From contig JAWLHE010000004.1 in assembly GCA_041690495.1 (NCBI GenBank), forward strand, positions 248,001 through 312,000: a stretch of DNA of 64,000 bases, in the 5' to 3' direction. This DNA comes from DATAAP01 sp041690495 (GTDB lineage Bacteria; Pseudomonadota; Alphaproteobacteria; CACIAM-22H2). Below the pieces are notes generated by a model. The model had not been told where the DNA came from and made no database searches. It was given only the letters and a program-made list of their open reading frames with translations. The position numbers and the translations under genes were made by a program. Below, piece by piece: positions 31,781 to 40,748 of this stretch (position 1 is the first letter of the stretch; each line of letters opens with the position of its first letter).

Positions 31781-32527
31781 CTACGGCCCGGGTGCGTGCA
31801 GATCGCGCTGCGTCTCGGGCCGACGCTGGGAGACAATATAGATAGCCCCCAGGGCAATCGCGAGGGCGTACCAGGTCAGCGCATATTGCAGATGGTTGTT
31901 GGGAAGCTGGACGATCGTCTGGCCGCCGATCGGGAAGCCGCCCGGATTGGGCGCCGGCCCTGCCTCGATATAGAACGGCGCCGCATCCGGCACACCCGCC
32001 GCCTGCACCATCGCCGGCAGATCGAACCAGAACCATTCGTTGCGCGCGGGGGCGTTGTTGGGCATCAGCCAGCCCTTGCGCGGCTCGGTGCGCAGGATGC
32101 CTTCGACCGTGACGGTCCCTTCGACCTGCCCCGCCTTGCGCGTTGCGGGGTTCTTGCGCTCGTACGGCACCCAGCCGCGATTGACCAGCACCGGCGGACC
32201 CTCGTCGGCGCGCATCAGCGGCGTGACGATGTCGTAGCCGGTGTTGCCGCGCTGCGAGCGCGCATTCAGGTGCAGCTCGCGATCGTGCAGGAATGTGCCC
32301 GTCACGCTGACGCGCCGGAATTCCGCGGCCGCAACGTCGTCGACCCGCGCCGGCAGCGGCACCGCCTCCGCCGCGACGCGTTCGGCGCGAAACGCATTGA
32401 TCGCGTTCTTCTCCTGCAGGCGCACGACCTGCCACGTGCCGAGGGCCAGCAGCAGCAGGATGCCCGGTATGGCGATCAGCGTCGGGACCAGGCGCGGCCG
32501 GAAATCGGCCAGCCAGCTACGAATCAT
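31781..32527 (-). CDS. SURF1 family cytochrome oxidase assembly protein
   Basis: A 248-residue inner-membrane protein with a helix at each end: LVPTLIAIPGILLLLALGTW Q at residues about 13-33 and LTWYALAIALGAIYIVSQRR near 220. Between them is the periplasmic SURF1 domain with VSVTGTFLHDRELHLNARS, GNTGYDIVTPLMRADEGPPV LVNRGWVP, and PNNHLQYALTWYALA. It helps heme a insertion into subunit I. Its start overlaps the DUF983 stop by 11 bases, in line with the cox assembly cluster. Confidence 0.95.
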   Translation of the reverse strand: MIRSWLADFRPRLVPTLIAIPGILLLLALGTWQVVRLQEKNAINAFRAERVAAEAVPLPARVDDVAAAEFRRVSVTGTFLHDRELHLNARSQRGNTGYDIVTPLMRADEGPPVLVNRGWVPYERKNPATRKAGQVEGTVTVEGILRTEPRKGWLMPNNAPARNEWFWFDLPAMVQAAGVPDAAPFYIEAGPAPNPGGFPIGGQTIVQLPNNHLQYALTWYALAIALGAIYIVSQRRPETQRDLHAPGP

Positions 32528-32882
32528 CGAAGGTATCGCGGCGATGGCTGAATTGCAGGGCGATCAGGGTCGCCTTCAGCGGGCGGAGCATGAGGATGGC
32601 GCCGCCGAAGATCACGACCGGCCAGATCAAGGCATGAACCCAGAGCGGCGGCTCGGCCTTCGCTTCGACGAGAAGCGCCAGGCCGACGACGAGAAAGCCG
32701 AGGATCAGGATGACGAACACCGCGGGGCCGTCGCCTGAATCATGCTCGCGCAGGTCCAGCCCGCAACTGGTGCAGCGCTCGCGCACGGTGAGCACCCCCT
32801 CGTACAGCGGCCCGCGTCCGCAGCGCGGACACCGGCACAGAAGCCCGGCCTGGAAAGGTGAGACCTGGTCCGTGCCGGGCAT
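32517..32882 (-). CDS. DUF983 family membrane protein
   Basis: A 121-residue protein with an N-terminal zinc-ribbon-like segment (LLCRCPRCGRGPLYEGVLTV RERCTSCGLDL, four CxxC cysteines) and two helices (FVILILGFLVVGLALLVEA and WVHALIWPVVIFGGAILML). It is DUF983, a family almost always encoded between cox3 and surf1 in alphaproteobacteria, presumed to help cytochrome oxidase assembly. ATG at 32882 is about 33 bases past coxC. The C-terminus overlaps the surf1 start. Confidence 0.9.
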   Translation of the reverse strand: MPGTDQVSPFQAGLLCRCPRCGRGPLYEGVLTVRERCTSCGLDLREHDSGDGPAVFVILILGFLVVGLALLVEAKAEPPLWVHALIWPVVIFGGAILMLRPLKATLIALQFSHRRDTFDDS

Positions 32883-32914
32883 CGGTTGCCTGCCGCGGCG
32901 GGCCGCCGCGGCGC

Positions 32915-33781
32915 CTAGTGCGCCGCGATCTCGGCACCGACCGAGCCCCACCAGTAGATCACGGCGAAGAGGAACAGCCAGACGACGTCGACGAAGTGCC
33001 AGTACCAGGCCGCCGCCTCGAAACCGAAATGCCGCTCGGGGGTGAACTGGCCCTTGATGGCGCGACCGAGGCAGACCGCGAGGAAGATCGTGCCGACGAT
33101 GACGTGGAAGCCGTGGAAACCGGTCGCCATGAAGAAGGTCGACGAGTAGATGCCGTCGCGGAAGCCGAACGCCGCATGGGCATATTCGTAGGCCTGGCAG
33201 GCGGTGAAGATCATGCCGAGCATCACCGTCAGCGCGAGCCCGTAGACCAGGTGCTTGCGGTTGTTCTCGAGCAGCGCATGGTGCGCCCACGTCACGGTGA
33301 CGCCGGAGGTCAGCAGGATCAGGGTGTTGAGGAACGGCAGATCCCACGGATCGAAGACCTTCACGCCCTCCGGCGGCCAGGTGCCGCTGGCGGTGTGCTC
33401 GGGAAACAGCGCGAAGTGGAAGAACGCCCAGAAGAAGGCGACGAAGAACATCACCTCGGAGGCGATGAACAGGAACATGCCGTAGCGCAGGCCGAGGCGG
33501 ACGACCGGCGAGTGCAGGCCGGGCGTCGTCGATTCCTTGATCACGTCGCGCCACCAGCCGGCCATCGTGAACAGCACCAGCGCCACGCCGATCAGGATCT
33601 TCCATGGACCGAGCGCAGTGAGCATCGGCTCGAGCCCGGACCCGAACATGTCCGGGTGCATGTAGGTGAGCCCGCCCAGCGCGAGGACCAGCGCCGAGAT
33701 GGAGCCGATGATCGGCCACGGGCTCGGGTCTACGAGATGATAGGGCTGCTTGATTCCCGTTCCGGCGGTGGTCTGGGCCAT
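32915..33781 (-). CDS. ctaE: Cytochrome c oxidase subunit III
   Basis: A 288-residue seven-helix subunit of the aa3 oxidase. Landmarks are KQPYHLVDPSPWPIIGSISA, KESTTPGLHSPVVRLGLRYG MFLFIASEVMFFVAFFWAFF H (with the conserved Glu), LTSGVTVTWAHHALLENNR, the Y-E-Y-A-HA segment, and the final FWHFVDVVWLFLFAVIYWWG (here WYWHFVDVVWLFL). It binds lipid and supports stable turnover of subunit I. It follows ctaG after a 22-base gap. Confidence 0.96.
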   Translation of the reverse strand: MAQTTAGTGIKQPYHLVDPSPWPIIGSISALVLALGGLTYMHPDMFGSGLEPMLTALGPWKILIGVALVLFTMAGWWRDVIKESTTPGLHSPVVRLGLRYGMFLFIASEVMFFVAFFWAFFHFALFPEHTASGTWPPEGVKVFDPWDLPFLNTLILLTSGVTVTWAHHALLENNRKHLVYGLALTVMLGMIFTACQAYEYAHAAFGFRDGIYSSTFFMATGFHGFHVIVGTIFLAVCLGRAIKGQFTPERHFGFEAAAWYWHFVDVVWLFLFAVIYWWGSVGAEIAAH

Positions 33782-33803
33782 TCTTCCTGCTCCTGATCAA
33801 ACC

Positions 33804-34412
33804 TTAATTGGTGCCCGATCGCGCTGCGGCGCTGCTGTCTGGCTGCTTCGAGTGCGCCAGCCTCTCGGCCTCGTCCTTGGCGCGAAAGAAGGTGTAGGAC
33901 AGCGTGATCGTCGTCACTTCGCGCGTATTCGGATCCCTGGCGATATCGGGATCGACGAAGAACGACACCGGCATGTCGATGCTCTCGCCCGGCTCCAGCC
34001 GCTGCTCCTCGAAGCAGAAGCAGGCGATCTTCTGGAAATAGACGGCCGCCTTCGCCGGCGTCACGTTGAACGTGGCGGTGCCGATAACCGGCTGCGGCGA
34101 ATTGTTCTTCGCACGGTAATGGATCAGCCGCTCCTCGCCGACGCGGACCTTGACCTCGCGCTCCACCGGCGCAAACGACCATGGCAGGTTCTTTCCGCCG
34201 ATATCGGCGTTGAACCGCACGGTGACGACCCGCGTGCCCGCCTCGTCCGGCGCGTGATCGGCGCGCCCGGGCGTCCCGGCATAGCCGGTCACCTGGCAGA
34301 ACAGCCGGTAGAGGGGCACCGAGGCGAAGGCGAGTCCGACCATGCCGACGACGACGGCGCCGACCGTGAAGGCGACGCGCGCATTCGCCCGATTGACGTT
34401 CCTGCCGCTCAT
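33804..34412 (-). CDS. ctaG: Cytochrome c oxidase assembly factor CtaG/Cox11
   Basis: A 202-residue copper chaperone that delivers CuB to subunit I. One N-terminal helix (VAFTVGAVVVGMVGLAFASV PLYRLFCQVTGY) carries the conserved PLYRLFCQ with one cysteine; the periplasmic immunoglobulin-like domain has the copper pair in KIACFCFEEQRLEPGE near residue 130, and MPVSFFVDPDI. ATG at 34412 overlaps the CoxF stop by ATGA; the frame remains open upstream but lacks family residues. It is part of ctaB-coxF-ctaG-ctaE. Confidence 0.95.
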   Translation of the reverse strand: MSGRNVNRANARVAFTVGAVVVGMVGLAFASVPLYRLFCQVTGYAGTPGRADHAPDEAGTRVVTVRFNADIGGKNLPWSFAPVEREVKVRVGEERLIHYRAKNNSPQPVIGTATFNVTPAKAAVYFQKIACFCFEEQRLEPGESIDMPVSFFVDPDIARDPNTREVTTITLSYTFFRAKDEAERLAHSKQPDSSAAARSGTN

Positions 34413-34540
34413 TCCGCGCCCATCCGCACGATGGTGATCAGATAGAACAGCAGGCACAGCCCGCCGATCACCAGGCCGAGCGCCAGGTTCTTGGCGCGAC
34501 GGCGTTTGTTGAGTTCGTCCGTCATGACGTTCGCGCTCAT
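34409..34540 (-). CDS. CoxF-type short membrane protein of the cox cluster
   Basis: A 43-residue protein, MSANVMTDELNKRRRAKNLA followed by the single helix LGLVIGGLCLLFYLITIVRM GAE. Tiny single-helix proteins called CoxF occupy this position between ctaB and ctaG in many alphaproteobacteria; function is unknown. Both ends overlap neighbours by ATGA: its ATG with the ctaB stop and its TGA with the ctaG start. An inner ATG at 34525 (MTDELN) is a possible start. Confidence 0.8.
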   Translation of the reverse strand: MSANVMTDELNKRRRAKNLALGLVIGGLCLLFYLITIVRMGAE

Positions 34541-35445
34541 GGCTCCAGTGGCACCCGGTCAAGAATCAGCAGCGCGAAGACCAGGAACAGGTAGACGATC
34601 GAGTAGCCGAACAGGCGCTTGGCCGCGACTTCGCCGCTGTCGCGCCACACTGCGACAGCGCCCGCGACCAGGAGCAGTCCGAGCAGCGCCGAACCCACCG
34701 CATAGATCGCATCGGCGACGCCGAGCGCATAGGGCAGCAACGACACCGGCAACAGTGCCAGAGAATAGAAGAGAATCTGCCGCTTGGTCTCGGTCACGCC
34801 GGAAACCACGGGCAGCATCGGCACGCCCGCCCGCGCGTAGTCCCCGGACCGGAACAGCGCCAGCGCCCAGAAATGCGGCGGCGTCCACATGAAGATGATC
34901 GCGAACATCGCCAGCGAAGCGAGCGAGACATCGCCACTGACCGCGGCCCAGCCGATCATCGGCGGGAACGCGCCCGCGGCGCCGCCGATGACGATGTTCT
35001 GGGGCGTGCGGCGCTTGAGCCAGACCGTGTATACGAACACGTAGAACGCGATCGACAGCGCCAGCAGCGCCGCGGCGGCGAAATTCACCGCCAGCGCCAT
35101 GACCGTCACCGAGGCGATCGACAGCACGACGCCGAAGGCGAGCGCCTCGGCGGGATCCATGCGGCCTGCCGGGATCGGCCGCTCGCGCGTGCGCGTCATC
35201 AGCGCGTCTATGTCGCGGTCGTACCACATGTTGATGGCACCCGCCGCGCCGGCGCCGACGGCGATGCAGGCGATCGCGATCGCTGCCAGGACCGGGTGAA
35301 GCTCGCCCGGCGCCGTCAGCATCCCGGCAACGCCGGTGAAGACCACCAGGCTCATCACCCGCGGCTTCAGCAGCGCCACGAAATCGCCGACCGAAGAATC
35401 GGCCGGCGATCCGTAGCGGGTATGGACGGCGCCGTCAGGCAACAC
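34537..35445 (-). CDS. ctaB: Protoheme IX farnesyltransferase (heme O synthase)
   Basis: A 302-residue UbiA-fold membrane prenyltransferase that converts heme b to heme o, precursor of the heme a in subunit I. The first Asp-rich motif is NMWYDRDIDALMTRTRERPI PAG near residue 75, with FVALLKPRVMSLVVFTG at the N-terminus and the second site around RSGDYARAGVPMLPV. Nine helices are expected. The start is GTG at 35445 (GTG TTG CCT) after AAAGGAG. It is tightly coupled to CoxF downstream and 27 bases from ctaD. Confidence 0.95.
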   Translation of the reverse strand: MLPDGAVHTRYGSPADSSVGDFVALLKPRVMSLVVFTGVAGMLTAPGELHPVLAAIAIACIAVGAGAAGAINMWYDRDIDALMTRTRERPIPAGRMDPAEALAFGVVLSIASVTVMALAVNFAAAALLALSIAFYVFVYTVWLKRRTPQNIVIGGAAGAFPPMIGWAAVSGDVSLASLAMFAIIFMWTPPHFWALALFRSGDYARAGVPMLPVVSGVTETKRQILFYSLALLPVSLLPYALGVADAIYAVGSALLGLLLVAGAVAVWRDSGEVAAKRLFGYSIVYLFLVFALLILDRVPLEP

Positions 35446-35472
35446 CGCGCTCCTTTGCTTCCCGTCCGCGCC

Positions 35473-37098
35473 TCAGTGCTTCGCCTCGGCGGCGATGCGC
35501 GGCAGTTCCTCGAAGGTGTGGAACGGCGGCGGCGAGGACAGCGTCCACTCCAGCGTCGTCGCCCCCGGCCCCCACGGATTGCCCGCCGCGCGGCGTCCTG
35601 CGCTGAGCGCATAGATCGTCATCACCACGAAGAAGATCGTCGAGGCGAAGGCGATGTAGGCGCCGACGGACGAAACCAGGTTCCAGCCCGCGAACGCGTC
35701 CGGATAGTCCGGGATGCGGCGCGGCATGCCGGAGAGGCCGAGGAAATGCTGCGGGAAGAAGGTCAGGTTGACGCCGACGAACGTCGTCCAGAAGTGCAGC
35801 TTGGCCGCCCACTCCGGGAACTCGCGGCCCGACATCTTGCCGAACCAGTAGTAGAAGCCGCAGAAGATGCCGAACACGGCGCCCAGTGACAGCACGTAGT
35901 GGAAGTGCGCCACGACGTAATAGGTGTTGTGCAGCGCGATGTCGGCACCGGCATTGGCGAGCACCACCCCGGTGACGCCGCCGATCGTGAACAGCGAGAT
36001 GAAGCCGATCGCCCACAGCATCGGCGCCTTGAACTCGATCGACCCGCCCCACATCGTCGCGATCCAGGAGAAGATCTTGATGCCCGTGGGCACGGCGATG
36101 ACCATCGTCGCCGCCGTGAAATAGGCGCGCGTGTCGACGTCGAGGCCGACCGTATACATGTGGTGCGCCCACACCACGAAGCCGATCACCCCGATCGCGA
36201 CCATGGCATAGGCCATGCCGAGATAGCCGAACACCGGCTTGCGCGAGAAGGTCGAGACGACGTGGCTGATGATCCCGAAGGCGGGCAGGATCATGATGTA
36301 GACCTCGGGATGCCCGAAGAACCAGAACAGGTGCAGGAACAGGACCGGGTCGCCGCCGCCGGCCGGGTCGAAGAACGCCGTGCCGAAATTGCGGTCGGTG
36401 AGCAGCATCGTGATCGCGCCGGCGAGCACCGGCAGCGACAGCACCAGCAGGAACGCCGTCACCAGCATCGCCCAGATGAACAGCGGCATGCGGTGCATGG
36501 TCATGCCGGGCGCCCGCATGTTGAAGATGGTGGTGATGAAGTTGATGGCGCCGAGAATCGACGAGGCGCCGGCGATATGCACGCTGAGGATGCCCATGTC
36601 CATCGACGCGCCGGCATGGAACGCGCTGGACGACAGCGGCGGATAGAGCGTCCAGCCGACGCCGGCGCCGCCGCCGATGAAGACCGAGCCGAGCAGCAGC
36701 AGGAAGGCCGGCGGCAGCAGCCAGAAGCTGATGTTGTTCATGCGCGGGAAGGCCATGTCCGGGCAGCCGATCATCATCGGGATGAACCAGTTGCCGAAGC
36801 CGCCGATCAGGGCCGGCATGACCACGAAGAACACCATGATCAGGCCGTGGCCCGTGATCAGCACGTTCCAGGCGTGACCGTCGGCCATGTGCTGCAGGCC
36901 CGGCTGCTGCAGCTCGAGCCGCATGTAGACCGACATCAGGCCGCCGATGAGTCCCGCGATGATCGAGAACGCGAGGTACATCGTGCCGATGTCCTTGTGG
37001 TTCGTCGAATAGACCCAGCGCCGCCAACCCGTCGGGCGATGGTCATGATGGTCGTGGTGGTCGGCGTGATGCGCCGCGTGGGTTGCCGTGTTGCTCAT
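35473..37098 (-). CDS. ctaD: Cytochrome c oxidase subunit I
   Basis: A 541-residue catalytic subunit of an aa3 oxidase holding heme a, heme a3 and CuB. Landmarks are MVFFVVMPALIGGFGNWFIP, the CuB His-Tyr cross-link segment FWFFGHPEVYIMILPAFGII SH, HHMYTVGLD, TYYVVAHFHYVLSLGAVFG and the K-pathway region. The N-terminal His-rich tail (TAHAAHHADHHDHHDHRPTG) is notable and could hold metal, though tails of this kind are common. C-terminal FEELPRIAAEAKH is standard. It follows ctaC after about 37 bases. Confidence 0.97.
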   Translation of the reverse strand: MSNTATHAAHHADHHDHHDHRPTGWRRWVYSTNHKDIGTMYLAFSIIAGLIGGLMSVYMRLELQQPGLQHMADGHAWNVLITGHGLIMVFFVVMPALIGGFGNWFIPMMIGCPDMAFPRMNNISFWLLPPAFLLLLGSVFIGGGAGVGWTLYPPLSSSAFHAGASMDMGILSVHIAGASSILGAINFITTIFNMRAPGMTMHRMPLFIWAMLVTAFLLVLSLPVLAGAITMLLTDRNFGTAFFDPAGGGDPVLFLHLFWFFGHPEVYIMILPAFGIISHVVSTFSRKPVFGYLGMAYAMVAIGVIGFVVWAHHMYTVGLDVDTRAYFTAATMVIAVPTGIKIFSWIATMWGGSIEFKAPMLWAIGFISLFTIGGVTGVVLANAGADIALHNTYYVVAHFHYVLSLGAVFGIFCGFYYWFGKMSGREFPEWAAKLHFWTTFVGVNLTFFPQHFLGLSGMPRRIPDYPDAFAGWNLVSSVGAYIAFASTIFFVVMTIYALSAGRRAAGNPWGPGATTLEWTLSSPPPFHTFEELPRIAAEAKH

Positions 37099-37135
37099 GG
37101 CCGTTCCTTTCGACTCGAACTTGGGCCGGTTCCGG

Positions 37136-37975
37136 TCAGCGGACGTCGCTGGCGACGACAGTCACGCGGCCGTCGGCCGGCGCCTGCGCGAACTTCTGCT
37201 TTGCCTCTTCGGCCCAGCGCGCGAAGTCCTCCTTCGAGAGGGCCTCGACGGCGATGGGCATATAGGCGTGATTGATGCCGCAGATCTGGTTGCACTGCCC
37301 GTAGTAGACGCCGGGCTTTTCGACATTGACCCAGGTCTCGTTCAGTCGGCCGGGCATCGCGTAGATCTGCACGCCGAGCGACGGCACGAACCATGAGTGG
37401 ATGACGTCCGTACCCGCGACCAGGATGCGGACATTCGTCCCCACCGGCACCACCACGCGATTGTCGACCTCGAGCAGGCGCTTCTGCCCGGGCTCGAGGT
37501 CGCTCTCGGCGACCATGTAACTGTCGAAGGTGAAGTTGCCGTGATCCGGATACTCGTAGGACCAGTACCACTGGTGGCCGACGACCTTCACCGTCATTTC
37601 GGCATCCGGCGTGCGGTCGCCGAAATAGAGCAGCTTGAAGGACGGGATCGCGATGATGACGAGGATCAGGACCGGAACGGCGGTCCACGCAACCTCGAGC
37701 AGCGTGTTGTGCGCGGTGCGCGTCGGCGCCGGGTTGCGCGTCGCTCTGAAGCGCCAGATCGTGTAGACCAGCAGCGCGAACACAAAGATGGTGATCAGAG
37801 TGATGATCACCAACAGCAGGTCATGGAACGCATCGAGGCGCGCATGCACCTGCGAGGCCGGCTCCTGCATCCCGAGCTGCCACGGGTGCGGCTCGGCACC
37901 GACCGCGATACCCGCAAGCGCGATGCTGAGGATTCCAAAGACCGCCAGGGCGGCGATGCGATTCATCCAGTGCAT
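37136..37975 (-). CDS. ctaC: Cytochrome c oxidase subunit II
   Basis: A 279-residue CuA subunit receiving electrons from cytochrome c. Signal peptide MHWMNRIAALAVFGILSIAL AGIAVG; two helices (LLLVIITLITIFVFALLVYT and LLEVAWTAVPVLILVIIAIP). The cupredoxin domain carries VVGHQWYWSYEYPD and the CuA site: His in DVIHSWFVPSLG near residue 185, then YYGQCNQICGINHAYMPI near 220-240. No heme-binding extension is present. ATG at 37975 is chosen by the signal peptide. It is the first gene of the cox operon. Confidence 0.96.
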   Translation of the reverse strand: MHWMNRIAALAVFGILSIALAGIAVGAEPHPWQLGMQEPASQVHARLDAFHDLLLVIITLITIFVFALLVYTIWRFRATRNPAPTRTAHNTLLEVAWTAVPVLILVIIAIPSFKLLYFGDRTPDAEMTVKVVGHQWYWSYEYPDHGNFTFDSYMVAESDLEPGQKRLLEVDNRVVVPVGTNVRILVAGTDVIHSWFVPSLGVQIYAMPGRLNETWVNVEKPGVYYGQCNQICGINHAYMPIAVEALSKEDFARWAEEAKQKFAQAPADGRVTVVASDVR

Positions 37976-38326
37976 GTCTGATCGTCTTTCCTTGGCCTGA
38001 CGAAGTTCCGTTCGCGTCCGTCCCGACGCGCACCGATTTGCCGTAGCGGCGCGTGCATCGTCAACGCCCAGCAAGGCCCGATGTAGCGCTCCCGCCCCGG
38101 AATTGCGCGACAACCTACACCAACGCCGACCAAAAGCGCCACGCTGCCGACATTTCCAATATCAACGCGCCGCGTCGCGTTTGTCCTTGTAAACACGCGA
38201 CTTTTGGCATTTATGCGACGTTATGCCGCAAGCCTTGCGGCGCGCCCGGCACGGTGCGCGCATTCGAGGCTGAAAAACCCGCAAGGCGGCCCTATCTTCA
38301 TTGCACCCCCACACCGAGGACTCCCG
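37976..38326. promoter_or_regulatory. Divergent intergenic region between ctaC and tldD
   Basis: About 350 bases hold both promoters. There is no supported gene. AT-richer pieces (acatttccaatatcaac at 38149-38165 and cttttggcatttatgcgacg at about 38201-38220) are candidates for the tldD side. A short inverted pair ccgcaagccttgcgg lies near 38226-38240. I saw no clear FNR box (TTGAT-N4-ATCAA). Confidence 0.4.
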
Positions 38327-39760
38327 ATGAGCGATCTCGCCCGCACCGACGAGCTGTTCTTCACCCGCGCCGGACTCGACCGCAAGAATGTCGAGAAACA
38401 TGTCGCCGAAGCGCTCAGCCGGACCGACGACGGCGAGCTGTTCCTCGAATACCGGCAGTCCGAGAGCCTCGCTTTCGACGACGGCAAGCTGAAGAGCGCC
38501 TCGTTCGACACGACCCAGGGCTTCGGCCTGCGCGCCGTGGTCGGCGAATCCGCCGGCTATGCCCATTCCACCGATCTTTCCGAGGCGGCGATCAAGCGCG
38601 CGGCGGCGACGATCGCGGCGGTAAAGACCGGACAGAGCGGCTCGGCCGGCGAGGGCCCGATCGGCACCAACCGCCAGCTCTATTCCGACGACAACCCGCT
38701 CGGTCTGATGCCGTTCGAGGCCAAGGTCAAGCTGCTGACCGAAATCGATGCCTATGCCCGGGCCAAGGATCCGCGCGTGCGCCAGGTCATGGCCAGCATC
38801 GCCGGCGAGTGGCAGGCGGTGCAGATCATCCGCGGCGACGGCCGCAGGCTCGGCGATATCCGGCCGCTGGTTCGGTTCAATATTTCGGTCGTGGTCGGCG
38901 ACGGCGACCGTCAGGAGAGCGGCAGCTACGGCACCGGCGGACGCTTCGCCTATCAGCGCGTGGTCGATCCGGACCACTGGCGCGAGGCCGTCGACGAGGC
39001 CCTGCGCCAGGCGCTGGTCAATCTGGGCTCCGTGCCGGCGCCCGCGGGCGAGATGCCGGTCGTGCTCGGCCCCGGCTGGCCCGGCATCCTGCTGCATGAG
39101 GCGATCGGCCACGGTCTCGAAGGCGACTTCAATCGCAAGAAAACCTCGGCCTTTTCCGGCCTGCTCGGGCAGCGCATCGCCAGCCCGGGCGTGACCGTCG
39201 TCGACGACGGGACGATTCCCGACCGCCGCGGCTCGCTCACCATCGACGACGAGGGCACGCCGAGCCAGCGCACCGTGCTGATCGACGATGGCAAGCTGGT
39301 CGGATTCATGCAGGACCGCCAGAACGCCCGGCTCATGGGCATGCAGCCGACCGGCAACGGCCGGCGGGAAAGCTTCGCCCATCACCCGATGCCGCGCATG
39401 ACGAACACCTGCATGCTGGCCGGGCCGCATTCACCGGAGGAGATCATCAGAAGCGTCAAGCGCGGGCTCTACGCCGTGAATTTCGGCGGCGGTCAGGTCG
39501 ATATCACGTCGGGCAAGTTCGTGTTCTCGGCCTCCGAGGCCTACCTGATCGAGGACGGCAAGGTCGGGCCCGCCGTGAAGGGCGCCATGCTGATCGGCAA
39601 CGGTCCCGACTGCCTGACCCGGGTGAAGATGGTCGGCAACGACATGAAGCTCGACCCCGGCATCGGCACCTGCGGCAAGGACGGCCAGGGCGTTCCGGTC
39701 GGCGTCGGCCAGCCGACCGTGCTGATCGACTGCCTCACCGTCGGCGGCACGGCGGCGTAA
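38327..39760 (+). CDS. tldD: Metalloprotease TldD
   Basis: A 477-residue zinc metalloprotease subunit that, with TldE/PmbA, degrades unfolded peptides and matures some peptide antibiotics. The zinc motif is HEAIGHGLEGD near residue 259, with a ligand cysteine expected in MTNTCMLAG near residue 363. N-terminal GELFLEYRQSESLAFDDGKL KSASF matches the family. ATG at 38327 is preceded by CGAGGA. The frame is open upstream, but the added residues do not fit. PmbA is not in this window. It is divergent from the cox operon, a common alphaproteobacterial order. Confidence 0.95.
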   Translation: MSDLARTDELFFTRAGLDRKNVEKHVAEALSRTDDGELFLEYRQSESLAFDDGKLKSASFDTTQGFGLRAVVGESAGYAHSTDLSEAAIKRAAATIAAVKTGQSGSAGEGPIGTNRQLYSDDNPLGLMPFEAKVKLLTEIDAYARAKDPRVRQVMASIAGEWQAVQIIRGDGRRLGDIRPLVRFNISVVVGDGDRQESGSYGTGGRFAYQRVVDPDHWREAVDEALRQALVNLGSVPAPAGEMPVVLGPGWPGILLHEAIGHGLEGDFNRKKTSAFSGLLGQRIASPGVTVVDDGTIPDRRGSLTIDDEGTPSQRTVLIDDGKLVGFMQDRQNARLMGMQPTGNGRRESFAHHPMPRMTNTCMLAGPHSPEEIIRSVKRGLYAVNFGGGQVDITSGKFVFSASEAYLIEDGKVGPAVKGAMLIGNGPDCLTRVKMVGNDMKLDPGIGTCGKDGQGVPVGVGQPTVLIDCLTVGGTAA

Positions 39761-39896
39761 GCCCCCCTAACCGGCTCCGGATACGATAATCGTACGCGCG
39801 CAGATGCGGCCGCCGCGCGTGCCACGCGCGCTGTTGCCCGGAGTCGGGTGTCGGCGCATTATGCGCGCCCGCTGTTCACGGGGGGTTCTTCTCTAA

Positions 39897-40700
39897 ATGG
39901 ACGTTGCCACGCTGTTCGGCGCCATCTTTCTCGGCGTCGTCGAGGGCCTGACCGAATTCATCCCGGTTTCCTCGACCGGACACCTGATCCTTTTGGTCGA
40001 CCTGATCGGTTTCCGCGGCCCGCCGGGCAAGGTCTTCGAGATCGTGATCCAGCTCGGCGCGATTTTCGCGGTGTGCTGGGCCTATCGGGCCAAGCTGCTC
40101 GGGGTCGCGGGCGGGATGTTCTCCGACCCTGACGATTTTCGCTTCGTGCGCAACCTGCTGCTCGCCTTCGTGCCGGCGATGGTGATCGGCTTCTTCGCCC
40201 ACGGCTTCATCAAGCAGGTGCTGTTCAGCCCCTATGTCGTCGCCGTCTCGCTGGTCATCGGCGGAATCGTCATCCTGGTCATCGAGCGGAACCTCCCTCT
40301 CGCCCGGCACCACTCGGTCGAAAAATTCTCGCCCCTGCTCGCGATCCTGATCGGGCTATGCCAGGCGGTGGCGATGATCCCCGGCGTGTCGCGCTCGGGC
40401 GCGACAATCATGGGCGCCCTGCTCCTCAAGGTCGACCGCAAGACCGCCACGGAGTTCTCGTTCTTCCTGGCGATCCCGACCATGCTCGCCGCCACCGTCT
40501 ACGACATCTACAAGAACTGGCCGCTGCTGAACGACGACGGCTTCGCCATTATTGCTGTCGGCTTCGTCAGTGCGTTCGCCTGCGCCCTGCTGGTGGTGCG
40601 CTCCGTCATCGCCTTCATCACACGGCACGGCTTCGTCCCGTTCGCATGGTATCGGATTGGCGTGGGTATCGTTATGCTAGCGATCCTGATGGCCCGTTGA
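39897..40700 (+). CDS. uppP: Undecaprenyl-diphosphatase
   Basis: A 267-residue eight-helix membrane phosphatase (BacA) that recycles undecaprenyl pyrophosphate for peptidoglycan synthesis. Active-site motif 1 is GVVEGLTEFIPVSSTGHL (E16, E20 and H29); motif 2 is MIPGVSRSGATIMGALL near residue 162. Helices and length are standard. GGGGGG precedes the ATG by about 10 bases. It stands 136 bases after tldD, a stretch with short inverted GC-rich pieces but no clear terminator. Confidence 0.95.
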   Translation: MDVATLFGAIFLGVVEGLTEFIPVSSTGHLILLVDLIGFRGPPGKVFEIVIQLGAIFAVCWAYRAKLLGVAGGMFSDPDDFRFVRNLLLAFVPAMVIGFFAHGFIKQVLFSPYVVAVSLVIGGIVILVIERNLPLARHHSVEKFSPLLAILIGLCQAVAMIPGVSRSGATIMGALLLKVDRKTATEFSFFLAIPTMLAATVYDIYKNWPLLNDDGFAIIAVGFVSAFACALLVVRSVIAFITRHGFVPFAWYRIGVGIVMLAILMAR

Positions 40701-40748
40701 CGGCGCCCGCCGCCTGTTTAGGGCCGAGAATGAAGACCGGGAGTAACC

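Noticed and set aside
36677..36877. Short plus-strand ORF with methionine-rich start inside ctaD
   Set aside because: Antisense to a highly conserved oxidase subunit; a shadow of the conserved helices.
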